This document shows, in pieces, positions 27,861-37,530 of a stretch of DNA of 64,000 bases. Both the position numbers and the translations under genes were made by a program. The notes below the pieces were generated by a model. It was given only the letters and a program-made list of their open reading frames with translations, did not search any database and was not told the DNA's origin. Each line of letters starts with the position of its first letter. The first letter of the stretch is position 1. Source of the stretch: Parvimonas sp035282405 (lineage in GTDB: Bacteria; Bacillota; Clostridia; Tissierellales; Peptoniphilaceae); the NCBI RefSeq assembly GCF_035282405.1, contig NZ_JAYKBP010000001.1:62001-126000 (forward strand), in the 5' to 3' direction.

Positions 27861-28883
27861 TTAAAATTGTTCTAAAAATCTTTTATCATTATCATACAAT
27901 AATCTTATATTATTTATTTTATGCTTTACCATAGTAATCCTATCAATTCCCATTCCAAATGCAAAACCTGAATATTTTTTTGAATCAATTCCACAAGCTT
28001 CTAAAACATTAGGGTGTACCATTCCACAACCTAATAATTCCATACTCCATCCTGTACCATTACAAACTGTACATCCTTTACCCTTACAATTAAAGCAAGA
28101 AACATCTACTTCTGCACTTGGCTCAGTAAATGGGAAATAATGAGGTCGATATCTTGTTTTCATATCTTCTCCAAAAAATTCTTTAATAAATGTATTAAGT
28201 GTGTCAATTAAGTTACTCATATTAATATTTTCGTCTACTACAAGTCCTTCAATTTGATGGAACATTGGTGAATGAGTATCATCAACTTCGTCAAATCTAA
28301 AAGTTCTACCAGCAGATATCATTTTTATAGGTGGTTTTGTTGTCATCATTGTTCTAATTTGAACTGGTGAAGTATGTGTTCTTAGCAATAAATCCTTATT
28401 GATATAGAAAGTATCTGACATATCTCTTGATGGATGATCCATAGGAGAATTTAGTTTATTAAAATTATTTTCTACTGTTTCAATTTCAGGGCCTTCAATT
28501 ACAGAAAATCCCATTGAAATAAAGAAATTTTCTAAATCTTCCATAGTTTTATTTAAAGGATGCCTATGTCCTATATCAATGAATTTTTTGTTTATAGTAA
28601 CATCAATAGTTTCTTCCTTTATTCTTTTTTCTAATTCAAGTTTATTATACATTTCAATTTTTTCATTTATTATATTTTCAATTTCTTGTTTAGTTAAATT
28701 TATAAGTTCTCCTATTCTTGGTCTTTCTACTTTTGAAACATTAGCCATATTTCTTAGAATACTTGTAAATTCACCTTTTTTACCTAAATACTTAATTCTA
28801 AGTTCTTCTAAAGAATTTTTATCTATACTATTCTTAATTTCATTTATTATTTTTTCTCTTAAATTACTAATTAATTCTTTCAT
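27861..28883 (-). CDS. pheS: phenylalanyl-tRNA synthetase alpha subunit
   Basis: Catalytic alpha subunit of PheRS (class II). It has an N-terminal coiled coil (about 1-90), motif 2 around MISAGRTFRFDEVDDTHSPM (about 190-210), and motif 3 FAFGMGIDRITMVK near 313. It also carries a Cys cluster, CFNCKGKGCTVCNGTGW (about 261), seen in Firmicute PheS. 340 residues is normal. AGGAG precedes ATG 28883. Confidence 0.97.
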   Translation of the reverse strand: MKELISNLREKIINEIKNSIDKNSLEELRIKYLGKKGEFTSILRNMANVSKVERPRIGELINLTKQEIENIINEKIEMYNKLELEKRIKEETIDVTINKKFIDIGHRHPLNKTMEDLENFFISMGFSVIEGPEIETVENNFNKLNSPMDHPSRDMSDTFYINKDLLLRTHTSPVQIRTMMTTKPPIKMISAGRTFRFDEVDDTHSPMFHQIEGLVVDENINMSNLIDTLNTFIKEFFGEDMKTRYRPHYFPFTEPSAEVDVSCFNCKGKGCTVCNGTGWSMELLGCGMVHPNVLEACGIDSKKYSGFAFGMGIDRITMVKHKINNIRLLYDNDKRFLEQF

Positions 28884-28895
28884 ACTTACTCCTAT

Positions 28896-29585
28896 TTAAC
28901 CTTGTAATTTTTTATAATAATAGCCTTCTCCCCATTTAGTTTGAATGTAGGTAACATCGCCTGTATTTATCTTTTCTCTCAATCTCCTAATATGAACATC
29001 AATCTTTCTGTAATCACTAACATGTTCTTCTTTCCAAACGGTTTTTGCAATATCTTCTCTGCTAAAAATCTTTTCTGAGTTTATTGCCATTATATACAAT
29101 ATGTCAAATTCTTTTCCTGTTAAATCAACTTCTTCACCTTTGAGCTTTACAGTTCTACCCACTATATTAAATTCTAGGTCATCAGCAAAAATTAAATTAT
29201 CAATATCTGTTCTTCTTTGACCAAATCTTCTCATAATAGCTCTAATTCTCGCTTTTAATTCAAGAATATTAAATGGATAAATTAAATAATCATCAGCTCC
29301 ATATTCAAAAATTAAAATTTTCTGCATATCATCCTTTAAAGTGGTAGTAACAATAGTAGGAATATCACAAAATTCATTTAATTTTCTTTTAAGATCTAAT
29401 CCTGTACCATCCTTAAAATTCATATCCATAATTATCATATCAAAATTTTTCTGGTCAGCTAAAATAATAGTATCTTCGATATTATTAGAAGTTGTTATTT
29501 CATAATTTTCATCTTCTGTCATCGAATACATTAAGTCATTTATTTGTGAATCCGTAGGTAAAGCCATTAATATTTTTAATTTCAT
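28896..29585 (-). CDS. orphan OmpR/PhoB-type response regulator with degenerate receiver
   Basis: DNA-binding transcription factor: N-terminal receiver (about 1-120) and C-terminal winged helix (about 130-227, with LTGKEFDILYIMAINSEKIFS and DVHIRRLREKI). The receiver keeps the phospho-acceptor position (Asp54 in MIIMDMNF) and a Thr near 80. However, the acidic pair normally found in the first strand is replaced by Ala-Leu-Pro (residues 8-10), and the invariant Lys is Tyr103 (DDYLIYPFN). This is the pattern of atypical receivers that work without, or with altered, phosphorylation. No histidine kinase gene is in the window. It sits between selB and pheS with AGGAG before its ATG. Confidence 0.88.
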   Translation of the reverse strand: MKLKILMALPTDSQINDLMYSMTEDENYEITTSNNIEDTIILADQKNFDMIIMDMNFKDGTGLDLKRKLNEFCDIPTIVTTTLKDDMQKILIFEYGADDYLIYPFNILELKARIRAIMRRFGQRRTDIDNLIFADDLEFNIVGRTVKLKGEEVDLTGKEFDILYIMAINSEKIFSREDIAKTVWKEEHVSDYRKIDVHIRRLREKINTGDVTYIQTKWGEGYYYKKLQG

Positions 29586-29594
29586 AATCTTCTC

Positions 29595-31499
29595 CTATTT
29601 CACCAATATTCTTTCATTATCTTTTCTTAAAGTTATCTTTTCTTTATCTAAAAATTCAAGCAATTCCATAGTTGATTTTCTATTTGAATTTAATAAATCT
29701 CTTGCATCTGAAACGGAAATAGTTCCATTTTTTATAATAAATTCTCTAATCATATTTACAGCCAAGTCATAATTATCTTTAAGCATATAACCTGAATCTA
29801 ATTTCACAACCTCTTTATTACCTATCAAATACAAAATAAGTTCTTTAAAATGTTCAATATTCATATTTAAACTAAAATCTTCAAAATTTACAATTGAAAA
29901 TTTATTTGAATTAAATGTATGTTTTATATTTTGAACATTTTTAAAATCTTCATCATCTAGTAAAACATTAAAATCTAAAGTAGAAATATATTCATCTGAA
30001 ACTTTGAATTTATCATAAATTAAGTAATTCATAAATTCATTTTTTGTTTTTCCACTTAATAAATCAAAAAATTTTGATTTTATTGTCTCTTTTGAAATCC
30101 CAATTCTTTTAGGATATTTTTCATGAAAATCTTTTATAAATTTAGTTATATTTTTAATTAATTTTTCAATAAATCTATCTGACAAAATTAGTCTATCAGA
30201 AGTATTTCCGAATGAAATAACTTTATTTTCATAAATTAGTTCATCAATGAGTTTTGAAATATTTTTATCTGAATCTGATAAAAAGTTATAATAATTTTTT
30301 TCAAAATAAAATTTATCACTAAATCTGTCGATATAATTATATATATATTCTTTAAAATTGCAATTATCAAGAGTTTTAATTTGCTCTATATCATAACTAT
30401 TAAATCTTTTTTTCTTAGTAGCATTAGAATCAATTATATATCCCCCACCAACAGTATAAAGAGGTGAAAATAGTCTTAATATAAATTTATCATTTCTTTT
30501 ACTAATAATAGGTTCTTCCAATCTTAATTGAACTATATATTCTTTATTAGATTCCAACTCTTCGTTTTCTAATAGGATTGCTCTACATAAAACCTCGCTT
30601 GACCCTAAGTACAAATGAAATCTTGTTCTATTAGTTATTTCAAAAGGTAGATTAATTGTCTTTAATTTAACATCTATAATACTACTTTCAGTAAAAGTGT
30701 TATTTGGAACTAGTACTGAACCCTTTGAGACATCTTCTTTTTTAATATTTGCAAGATTTACAGCAACACGCTGTCCAGAATAAGCAGTATTAACATTATT
30801 ATCATGTACTTGTAAATTTCTTACCTTTGTTAATTTATTTGATGGATAAACCCAAATTTCATCATCAAGATTTAATATTCCTGAAATCAACGTTCCTGTA
30901 ACAACAGTACCAAAGCCAGTTATTGAAAAGGACCTATCAACATATAATCTAGAATTTGTATTTAAATCTTTTTCCGGTAAAGTATCTACAATTCTAATTA
31001 TTTCCTCTTTTAGTTTATCAATTCCTGTTTTTTCAGTTGAAGAAACTTCTATTATTTTAGCATCTTCTAAAAATGTTCCAGAAACTTCGTCAGCTATATC
31101 TAATTTAACAAGCTCTATCCAATCCTTATCAACTAAATCACATTTTGTTAAAGCAATAATTCCATTTTTTATACCAATTAAATTTAGAATATCCAAATGC
31201 TCCTTGGTTTGAGCCATCATTCCTTCATCAGCAGCTACAACTAAAATAATCATATCCATACCACAAACGCCGGATAACATATTTTTTATAAACTTCTCAT
31301 GGCCAGGAACGTCAATAATTCCAACTCTAAGTTCATCAGTTAAGTCAAAATGAGTAAAGCCTAATTCAATAGATATACCTCTATTTTGTTCTTCTTTTAA
31401 TCTGTCAGTATTTCTTCCAGTTAAAGCTCTTATTAAAGTTGTTTTACCATGATCTATATGTCCTGCAGTTCCAACGATAATATTTTTCTTATTATCCAT
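29595..31499 (-). CDS. selB: selenocysteine-specific elongation factor SelB
   Basis: Delivers Sec-tRNA(Sec) to UGA codons marked by a SECIS hairpin. The GTPase has GHIDHGKTTLIRALTG (about 13-28), the switch region GISIELGF, DVPGHEKFIKNM (about 79) and TKCDLVD (about 134). EF-Tu-like domains 2 and 3 follow. The C-terminal winged-helix repeats (about 400-634) bind the SECIS. 634 residues is full length. The start codon lies one base after the selA stop, with AGGAG inside selA, so translation is coupled. Confidence 0.96.
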   Translation of the reverse strand: MDNKKNIIVGTAGHIDHGKTTLIRALTGRNTDRLKEEQNRGISIELGFTHFDLTDELRVGIIDVPGHEKFIKNMLSGVCGMDMIILVVAADEGMMAQTKEHLDILNLIGIKNGIIALTKCDLVDKDWIELVKLDIADEVSGTFLEDAKIIEVSSTEKTGIDKLKEEIIRIVDTLPEKDLNTNSRLYVDRSFSITGFGTVVTGTLISGILNLDDEIWVYPSNKLTKVRNLQVHDNNVNTAYSGQRVAVNLANIKKEDVSKGSVLVPNNTFTESSIIDVKLKTINLPFEITNRTRFHLYLGSSEVLCRAILLENEELESNKEYIVQLRLEEPIISKRNDKFILRLFSPLYTVGGGYIIDSNATKKKRFNSYDIEQIKTLDNCNFKEYIYNYIDRFSDKFYFEKNYYNFLSDSDKNISKLIDELIYENKVISFGNTSDRLILSDRFIEKLIKNITKFIKDFHEKYPKRIGISKETIKSKFFDLLSGKTKNEFMNYLIYDKFKVSDEYISTLDFNVLLDDEDFKNVQNIKHTFNSNKFSIVNFEDFSLNMNIEHFKELILYLIGNKEVVKLDSGYMLKDNYDLAVNMIREFIIKNGTISVSDARDLLNSNRKSTMELLEFLDKEKITLRKDNERILVK

Positions 31500-31500
31500 A

Positions 31501-32889
31501 TTATTCTCCTATTAATGAATTTAATGCATCTTTTATTATACAAAATTCATTTTCAAAAATAGTTCTCACATCAAAAATTAAGTTTCCTTTGTAAATTCTT
31601 GTGATTATAGGAATTTTATTATTTCGTAATTTTTCTTCTAATTCATTTTCAGTAAATGACTCTGAAATCAACTTTACAGCCTTAGATGGCAATTTTTGAG
31701 TTGGTAGTGAACCTGCACCAACTTCTGAATCAATATCTATAATTTCATAAGAAAATTCATTACTTTTTCCCAAACATTCTATAAGTTTTTGAGCTTTATT
31801 ATATAGTTTTTCAACTTTTGCAGTTAACATATTTAGTGTTGGTATTTTTGCAATAGCTGATTCTTCGTCAATATAATATGAAAATACAGACTCTAGAGCT
31901 GATAATGTAAATTTATCAACTCTTAAAGCTCTAGTTAATTGATTCTTTTTCATCTTTTCTATATATTCTTTCTTTCCAACGATAATACCTGCCTGAACTC
32001 CACCCAGTAATTTATCTCCACTGAAACTCACAACATCAACTCCATTTTTAATACATTCTTGTACGGTTGGCTCGTAAGATAATCCATATTTAGATAAATC
32101 TATAAGCACTCCAGAACCTAAATCTTCAATAATAGGGATATTATATTTTTCTTTTAAACTATTTAATTCAAATGAAGACACAGATTCAGTAAATCCTAAA
32201 ATTTTAAAATTACTTTGATGAACTTTAAATAACGCAGCTGTATTTTCATCAATTGCATTTTCATAATCACTAAGATGTGTTTTATTAGTTGTTCCTATTT
32301 CCTTGAGCACTGCCCCACTTTCTCTGCAAACATCTGGAATTCTAAAAGAACCCCCAATTTCAACAAGTTCACTTCTACTTGTAATTACATTCTTACCTTT
32401 TGCCATCGTTGATAATATTAACATAACTGCTGCTGCATTATTATTTACAACCATGCAATCTTCAGCTCCAGTAATTTTCCTTATAATTTCACTTAAATGG
32501 GAATATCTTGATCCACGTTCACCTTTTTTCAAATCATACTCAAGATTGGAATATCCAATTGAAACTTTCTTAATATTTTCAAAAATTTCATCATTTAAAA
32601 CAGATCTTCCTAAATTAGTATGAATTACAACTCCAGATGCATTAACAACATTTCTAAGGCTAAATATTTTTTTGTTCATTAAATTTTCCCTAATATTCTC
32701 AATTAAATTTTCAATCTTATTTGATATAATTTTTTCATCACAACCATTTGAAATTTTGCTTCGTATACTATCTAGTTCTTCATGAATTGACTCCATAACT
32801 AAATTTTTAGAATTTTCTTCTAAAAGAATTTTAATTAATTCATTATCTAAAATTTGGTCAACTTTTGGTATCATTTTGTATAAATTCAT
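31501..32889 (-). CDS. selA: L-seryl-tRNA(Sec) selenium transferase SelA
   Basis: PLP enzyme that converts seryl-tRNA(Sec) to selenocysteyl-tRNA(Sec). Family features: NASGVVIHTNLGRSVL (about residue 86), VNNNAAAVMLIL (about 148), and the PLP-lysine site VDVVSFSGDKLLGGVQAG (about 285). About 462 residues is normal. ATG 32889 is preferred, because GGAGAAAATT precedes it; four more codons are open upstream. It lies between selD and selB in a single operon. Confidence 0.97.
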   Translation of the reverse strand: MNLYKMIPKVDQILDNELIKILLEENSKNLVMESIHEELDSIRSKISNGCDEKIISNKIENLIENIRENLMNKKIFSLRNVVNASGVVIHTNLGRSVLNDEIFENIKKVSIGYSNLEYDLKKGERGSRYSHLSEIIRKITGAEDCMVVNNNAAAVMLILSTMAKGKNVITSRSELVEIGGSFRIPDVCRESGAVLKEIGTTNKTHLSDYENAIDENTAALFKVHQSNFKILGFTESVSSFELNSLKEKYNIPIIEDLGSGVLIDLSKYGLSYEPTVQECIKNGVDVVSFSGDKLLGGVQAGIIVGKKEYIEKMKKNQLTRALRVDKFTLSALESVFSYYIDEESAIAKIPTLNMLTAKVEKLYNKAQKLIECLGKSNEFSYEIIDIDSEVGAGSLPTQKLPSKAVKLISESFTENELEEKLRNNKIPIITRIYKGNLIFDVRTIFENEFCIIKDALNSLIGE

Positions 32890-32917
32890 AATTTTCTCCA
32901 TTATATAAATTATTTAA

Positions 32918-33976
32918 TTATATCACAGTTAAATATTTTTCTGTTTTTTCAACAACTTTACCAACAACTGCAAATCTTGTTGGAATATCTTTTAAGTTAT
33001 CTAAAATATCTTTAACTTCATTTTCAGGAACTGTAATTAGAAGTCCTCCTGAAGTTTCCGGATTAAACATTACATTTAAAAGTGCTTCATCAATATCATT
33101 TTCAACGTTATAATTATTTCCAACAAAGTTTTTGTTATCATAACATCCTTTAGGGATAAGTCCCATATTAGCATAATCAATCGCACCTTTTAATACAGGC
33201 AAGTTTGAACTATCAAGAATAAAAGTAGTATTAGATCCTTTGGCCATTTCATAACAATGACCCATTAATCCAAATCCGGTAATATCAGTACAAGAATTAA
33301 TTGTATAATTTTCTACAGCTCTTTTCGCGTATTTATTAAGAGTTTCCATTGTGTTGACAGCATCTGCAATTTCTTCTTCAGTTGCAACCCCACCTTTTAT
33401 AGCAGTGTTTATTATACCAAGTCCTAACGGCTTTGTTAAAATTAGAATATCACCAACTCTAGCCGAAGAATTTTTCCAAACTTTATTAGGATGAACAAAA
33501 CCGGAAACACTTAATCCGTATTTAGGTTCGTCATCTTGTACTGTATGTCCACCAATAAGTAAACATTCTGCTTCTTTCATTTTTTCAAGACCACCCTTTA
33601 AGATTTCTGTTAAAACCTTTGGTGGTAAACAATTTGGAAAACATACAATGTTCATAGCCATAGTTGGTTCTCCACCCATAGCATAAACATCTGAAAGAGA
33701 ATTAGCAGCAGCAATTCTACCAAAAGTATAAGGGTCGTCAACTATTGGAGTAAAAAAATCTAATGTTTCTATTAATGCCATTTCATCATTTATTTTGTAT
33801 ACTGCAGCATCATCAGAAGTTTCTATTCCTACTAGTAAATCTTTATTATTTATAGAAGTTTTATTATCCAATCCAGATAACACCTCGTCCAGAATATCTG
33901 GACCAACCTTGGCAGCTCATCCTGAAGTTTTTGCATATGAAGTCAATTTTATATTTTTTATATCAATATCTTTCAT
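32918..33976 (-). CDS. selD: selenophosphate synthetase SelD, itself a selenoprotein (in-frame TGA = Sec20)
   Basis: Makes selenophosphate from selenide and ATP, the selenium donor for SelA. Reading the minus strand from ATG 33976 (AGGAG 6 bases upstream), the frame gives KLTSYAKTSG, then TGA at 33919-33917, then AAKVGPDILDEVL, and continues without stop to 32918. The TGA falls at the catalytic Cys/Sec of the family (GC/U-x-x-K), so it is read as selenocysteine, giving about 352 residues. A stop-free reading would start at the Leu 33883 and lose the active site. Other motifs: GGHTVQDDEPKYGLSV (about 190) and CTDITGFGLMGH (about 228). A perfect hairpin lies just after the TGA. The Sec assignment is inferred from position, hairpin and the neighbouring selA/selB. 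Confidence 0.95.
33887..33903 (-). promoter_or_regulatory. bacterial SECIS-like hairpin after the selD UGA
   Basis: On the minus strand GTCCAGA (33903-33897) and TCTGGAC (33893-33887) form a perfect 7-bp stem with a 3-base loop. The stem begins 13 bases after the TGA codon (33919-33917), inside the coding sequence. That spacing suits SelB-dependent recoding. The loop sequence is not a close match to the E. coli consensus, but Firmicute SECIS loops vary. Confidence 0.75.
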
Positions 33977-33985
33977 TTATTTCTC

Positions 33986-34600
33986 CTAATCTACTGTTAT
34001 ATCATTTTTAATCTTTTCAAAAGTTTTCTTTCCTATACCTGAAACCTTTGTAATATCTTCAATTTTAGTAAACTTCTTTTTTTCTCGATACTCTATTATA
34101 AGTTTTGCTTTATTCTCCCCTATTCCAGTTAATTTACAAAGCTCTTCTTTACTTGCAGTATTAATATTAATTAATTTACTATTATTTCCGTCAGAGTTAT
34201 CATCTTTTGATTCATTACTTAAATCACTATTAGTTTCTCCAATTTTTGAAATATGTATTTTCATTTCATCTCTTAGTTTTGTAGCCAAATTTATTCTGCC
34301 TTTATCAGCATTTTCAGTTAATCCTCCAGCTGCTTGAATTGCGTCATTAACTCTATCTCCTATTTTCATCTTATATACACCAGGATTCTTTACTTCTCCA
34401 TCAATATGTACATATATTTCAGAGATTTGTTTGTTGTTTTCTGAAGAATCATCTTCCTTCTGTTGTTTATTCTCACTATTAATATTTTCTACAACTTTTT
34501 TCTGGCTATTAAATGTTAGATATTTATAACCAAATCCAAGAAAAGTTAATCCTAAAAACATACATCCAATTAAAATTATATCTTTTTTATTTTTTAACAT
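33986..34600 (-). CDS. ComEA-type DNA-binding protein (SLBB + helix-hairpin-helix)
   Basis: Membrane-anchored DNA receptor of the competence uptake system. It has one N-terminal membrane segment (about residues 8-24), an Asn/Glu/Lys linker, an SLBB-type domain (VHIDGEVKNPGVYKMKIGDRV, about 63-83), a second acidic linker, and C-terminal tandem helix-hairpin-helix motifs (INTASKEELCKLTGIGENKAK and KVSGIGKKTFEKIK). About 204 residues. ATG 34600 is favoured over the open TTG 34612, because GAGGTG overlaps the latter. It heads the selenium operon, 10 bases before selD; comEC/comEB are not adjacent. Confidence 0.85.
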   Translation of the reverse strand: MLKNKKDIILIGCMFLGLTFLGFGYKYLTFNSQKKVVENINSENKQQKEDDSSENNKQISEIYVHIDGEVKNPGVYKMKIGDRVNDAIQAAGGLTENADKGRINLATKLRDEMKIHISKIGETNSDLSNESKDDNSDGNNSKLININTASKEELCKLTGIGENKAKLIIEYREKKKFTKIEDITKVSGIGKKTFEKIKNDITVD

Positions 34601-34689
34601 AACACACCTCAATTATTGCAATTACGAAATAAAAATACATTATAATTATAACATATTATTACAAAAAAATCTAATTTTAATTACTAAAG

Positions 34690-34723
34690 ATATAATATAT
34701 TAAAAATTTTTAATATATTATAT
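34690..34723. repeat. perfect 34-bp AT palindrome
   Basis: The sequence is a perfect palindrome with 17-base arms and no loop, centred between 34706 and 34707. It contains only A and T and lies in the 221-base gap between the asnS terminator and the start of comEA. Its role is unknown. Confidence 0.6.
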
Positions 34724-34790
34724 AATTATTATGATAACTATTCTTTATAAAATCATGTTATATAAGATTTATCTTACATATAATTACTAA

Positions 34791-34817
34791 AAATGAGATG
34801 CAAATTGCACCTCATTT
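34791..34817 (-). terminator. terminator after asnS
   Basis: AAATGAGATGC-type arm (34791-34801) pairs with GCACCTCATTT (34807-34817) with one mismatch. It lies 17 bases beyond the asnS stop, with A/T-rich sequence following on the minus strand. Confidence 0.65.
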
Positions 34818-34833
34818 CAACAAAATTGTTATA

Positions 34834-36219
34834 TTAAAACTCACATAGACCAACTGTTCTTGGGAAAGGTAATACGTCTCTTATATTTTGCATTCCTGTT
34901 AGATACATTAACATCCTTTCAAATCCTAATCCATAACCACCATGTTTTGTTCCACCAAACCTTCTTAAGTCTAAATACCAAGAATAATCTTCAATATTCA
35001 TATTTGAATCTTTCATTTTTTGTTCTAATATTTCAAGTCTTTCTTCTCTTTGACTTCCTCCTATTAGTTCTCCTATACCTGGAACTAACATATCTGTTGC
35101 TGCAACAGTTTTATTATCATCATTCAATCTCATATAGAACGCTTTAATTTCTTTTGGATAATCTGTTAAAAATACAGGACCCTTTACGATTTTTTCACAG
35201 ATATATCTTTCATGCTCTGTTTTCAAATCAACTCCCCATTCAACTGGGTATTTGAAATTTTCTTTAGATGATTTTAATATTTCAATTGCTTCAGTATATG
35301 TCATAACCTTAAATTCTGAATTAACAACAGAATTTAATCTTTCGAGCAATCCGTTATCTATAAAATCGTTAAAAAACTTCATTTCATCAGGTGCATTTTC
35401 TAAAACAAATTTAATAATATATTTAACCATATCTTCTGACAATTTAATAACATCTGTTAAATCAGCAAAGGCTATTTCTGGTTCAATCATCCAAAATTCA
35501 GCTGCATGTCTAGTAGTATTTGAATTTTCAGCTCTAAATGTTGGTCCAAATGTATAAATATTTCTATATGCCATTGCAAATGCTTCGCCTTCTAATTGAC
35601 CACTAACAGTTAAATTTGTAGGTTTTGAGAAAAAGTCTTGAGTAAAATCAATTTCTCCACTTTTTGTTCTTGGTAGATCATCTATATCTAAATTTGTAAC
35701 CCTAAACATTTCTCCAGCACCTTCTGCATCACTTGCTGTTATAATTGGAGTATGTGCATAAACAAATCCTCTTTCAAAAAAGAACTTATGTAGAGCATAG
35801 CTTAAAATTGATCTAACTCTAAAAATGGCATTAAATGTATTTGTTCTTGGTCTTAAATGTTGTATAGTTCTTAAAAACTCAAATGTATGTCTTTTCTTTT
35901 GAAGAGGATACTTATCAGTGGATTCTCCTTCAATTACTATTTCAGAAGCATTAATTTCAAAATTTTGTTTTCCACCTAGACTTTTAACAACCTTCCCCTT
36001 AACTATAATTGCAGAAGGTAATAGTAATTTTGATATAGTTTGAAAATTGTCTAGTTTTGGTTCAATAACAATCTGAATACTCTTGAATGTAGTTCCATCA
36101 TTAAGCTCTATAAACCCAATATTATTATTAAAACGACTATTTTTTATCCAACCCGCTACTTCAATTTCTTTATCAATATAATTTTCTTCATTTGCAAAAA
36201 TATCTTTCAGTAAAAACAT
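34834..36219 (-). CDS. asnS: asparaginyl-tRNA synthetase
   Basis: Class II synthetase charging tRNA-Asn. It has an N-terminal OB-fold anticodon domain (about 1-110, EVAGWIKNSRFNNNIGFIELNDG), motif 2 around FRAENSNTTRHAAEFWMIEPE (about 228-248), and motif 3 in GYGLGFERMLMYLTG near 433. The AsnRS-type signature is clear. 461 residues is typical. AGGAGG precedes ATG 36219. rarA ends 1 base upstream. Confidence 0.96.
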   Translation of the reverse strand: MFLLKDIFANEENYIDKEIEVAGWIKNSRFNNNIGFIELNDGTTFKSIQIVIEPKLDNFQTISKLLLPSAIIVKGKVVKSLGGKQNFEINASEIVIEGESTDKYPLQKKRHTFEFLRTIQHLRPRTNTFNAIFRVRSILSYALHKFFFERGFVYAHTPIITASDAEGAGEMFRVTNLDIDDLPRTKSGEIDFTQDFFSKPTNLTVSGQLEGEAFAMAYRNIYTFGPTFRAENSNTTRHAAEFWMIEPEIAFADLTDVIKLSEDMVKYIIKFVLENAPDEMKFFNDFIDNGLLERLNSVVNSEFKVMTYTEAIEILKSSKENFKYPVEWGVDLKTEHERYICEKIVKGPVFLTDYPKEIKAFYMRLNDDNKTVAATDMLVPGIGELIGGSQREERLEILEQKMKDSNMNIEDYSWYLDLRRFGGTKHGGYGLGFERMLMYLTGMQNIRDVLPFPRTVGLCEF

Positions 36220-36220
36220 T

Positions 36221-37507
36221 CTATTCCTCCTCTAATTTATCAAAAAACTTTTTTTCATATCCAATATTTTTTGGATTATAAAATTTTAAATCTTTAATTT
36301 TTTCAGGTAAATATTCTTGACCTGTAACCATATTTTCATAGTTGTGAGGATACTTGTATTCCTCATTTTTCTTAGAGATTGTTCTTGAAGTTTGTAAAAA
36401 GCTAGGAACTTCTTCAAGTCCATTTTCTTTAATATATTTTAATGCCTTATCTATAGCTAAGTATGATGTGTTACTTTTTTCACTACAAGCAAGGTAAATA
36501 GCACATTGTGATAAAATAATCCTTGCTTCAGGCATTCCTATTTTTTTTACAGATTCTGCACAAGAATTTGCTAAAATTAATGCATTTGGATTTGCATTTC
36601 CAATATCTTCCGATGCAAAAATGATCATTCTTCTAGCAATAAAATTGATATCTTCACCAGATATTAACATTGATGCTAAATAATAAACTACAGCATCAGG
36701 ATCTCCAATTCTCATTGATTTTATAAAAGCAGAAATAAAATTATAATGTTTATCTGAATTTTTATCATAATATACTTTTACCTTATCAAGAATATTCTTG
36801 ATTTTATCTTCAGAAATAACTTTATCTTCAGATTCAATATTATCAATAATTAGTTCAAGATAATTTAAAGCAGTTCTCGCATCTCCATTTGACATTTTTA
36901 TTAGATAGCTAATACCATCTTTGGTGTAGTTTATTTTTTTATTTTTTAAAATTTCATCATTTAAAATAGCATTGTCAATTATATCTTTTAAATTTTCAAA
37001 ACTGAGTGCTTGTAATTCAAAAACAATAACTCTTGATAATAAAGCGTTATTTACTTCATAAGCAGGATTTTCCGTAGTTGCACCAATAAATACTATATCT
37101 CCCTTTTCAACAAATTCTAATAAAAAATCTTGTTGCATTTTATTAAATCTATGTATCTCATCTATAAATAATATAGTCCTTTTATTATACATTGATAAAT
37201 TATCTTTTGCAAGTTCAATTATTTCTTTTATTTCCTTTGTTCCAGATGTAACCGCAGAAATTTTTACAAAATAATTATCAGTACTACTAGAAATAATATT
37301 TGCAAGTGATGTTTTACCCGAACCTGGCGGACCATATAATATCATTGACGAAAATCTATTATTTTTTATCATGTTTTTTAGCACAGAATTATTTTTTATT
37401 ATATTATCTTGACCAATAAAAAAAGATAAATCATTTGGTCTCATTCTTTCAGCCAATGGTTTTGATAATTTAGAAAATAAATTGTAATTCATTTTAAATA
37501 AATCCAT
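36221..37507 (-). CDS. rarA: replication-associated recombination protein RarA (MgsA)
   Basis: AAA+ ATPase related to clamp loaders that acts at stalled forks. It has Walker A ILYGPPGSGKTSLANI (about 55), Walker B ILFIDEIHRFNKMQQDF (about 108), sensor 1 GATTENPAYE and sensor 2 GDARTALNYLE. The C-terminal tetramerisation domain reads EDIGNANPNAL and ends PKNIGYEKK. 428 residues is the normal size. It follows the rplS terminator, in an otherwise ribosomal context. Confidence 0.95.
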   Translation of the reverse strand: MDLFKMNYNLFSKLSKPLAERMRPNDLSFFIGQDNIIKNNSVLKNMIKNNRFSSMILYGPPGSGKTSLANIISSSTDNYFVKISAVTSGTKEIKEIIELAKDNLSMYNKRTILFIDEIHRFNKMQQDFLLEFVEKGDIVFIGATTENPAYEVNNALLSRVIVFELQALSFENLKDIIDNAILNDEILKNKKINYTKDGISYLIKMSNGDARTALNYLELIIDNIESEDKVISEDKIKNILDKVKVYYDKNSDKHYNFISAFIKSMRIGDPDAVVYYLASMLISGEDINFIARRMIIFASEDIGNANPNALILANSCAESVKKIGMPEARIILSQCAIYLACSEKSNTSYLAIDKALKYIKENGLEEVPSFLQTSRTISKKNEEYKYPHNYENMVTGQEYLPEKIKDLKFYNPKNIGYEKKFFDKLEEE

Positions 37508-37530
37508 ATTTTCCTCTTTTCTATAAAATT

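Noticed and set aside
34601..34833. tRNA-Sec (selC) next to the selenium operon
   Set aside because: I read this gap and the other intergenic regions for a long-acceptor tRNA fold and found none; selC must be elsewhere.
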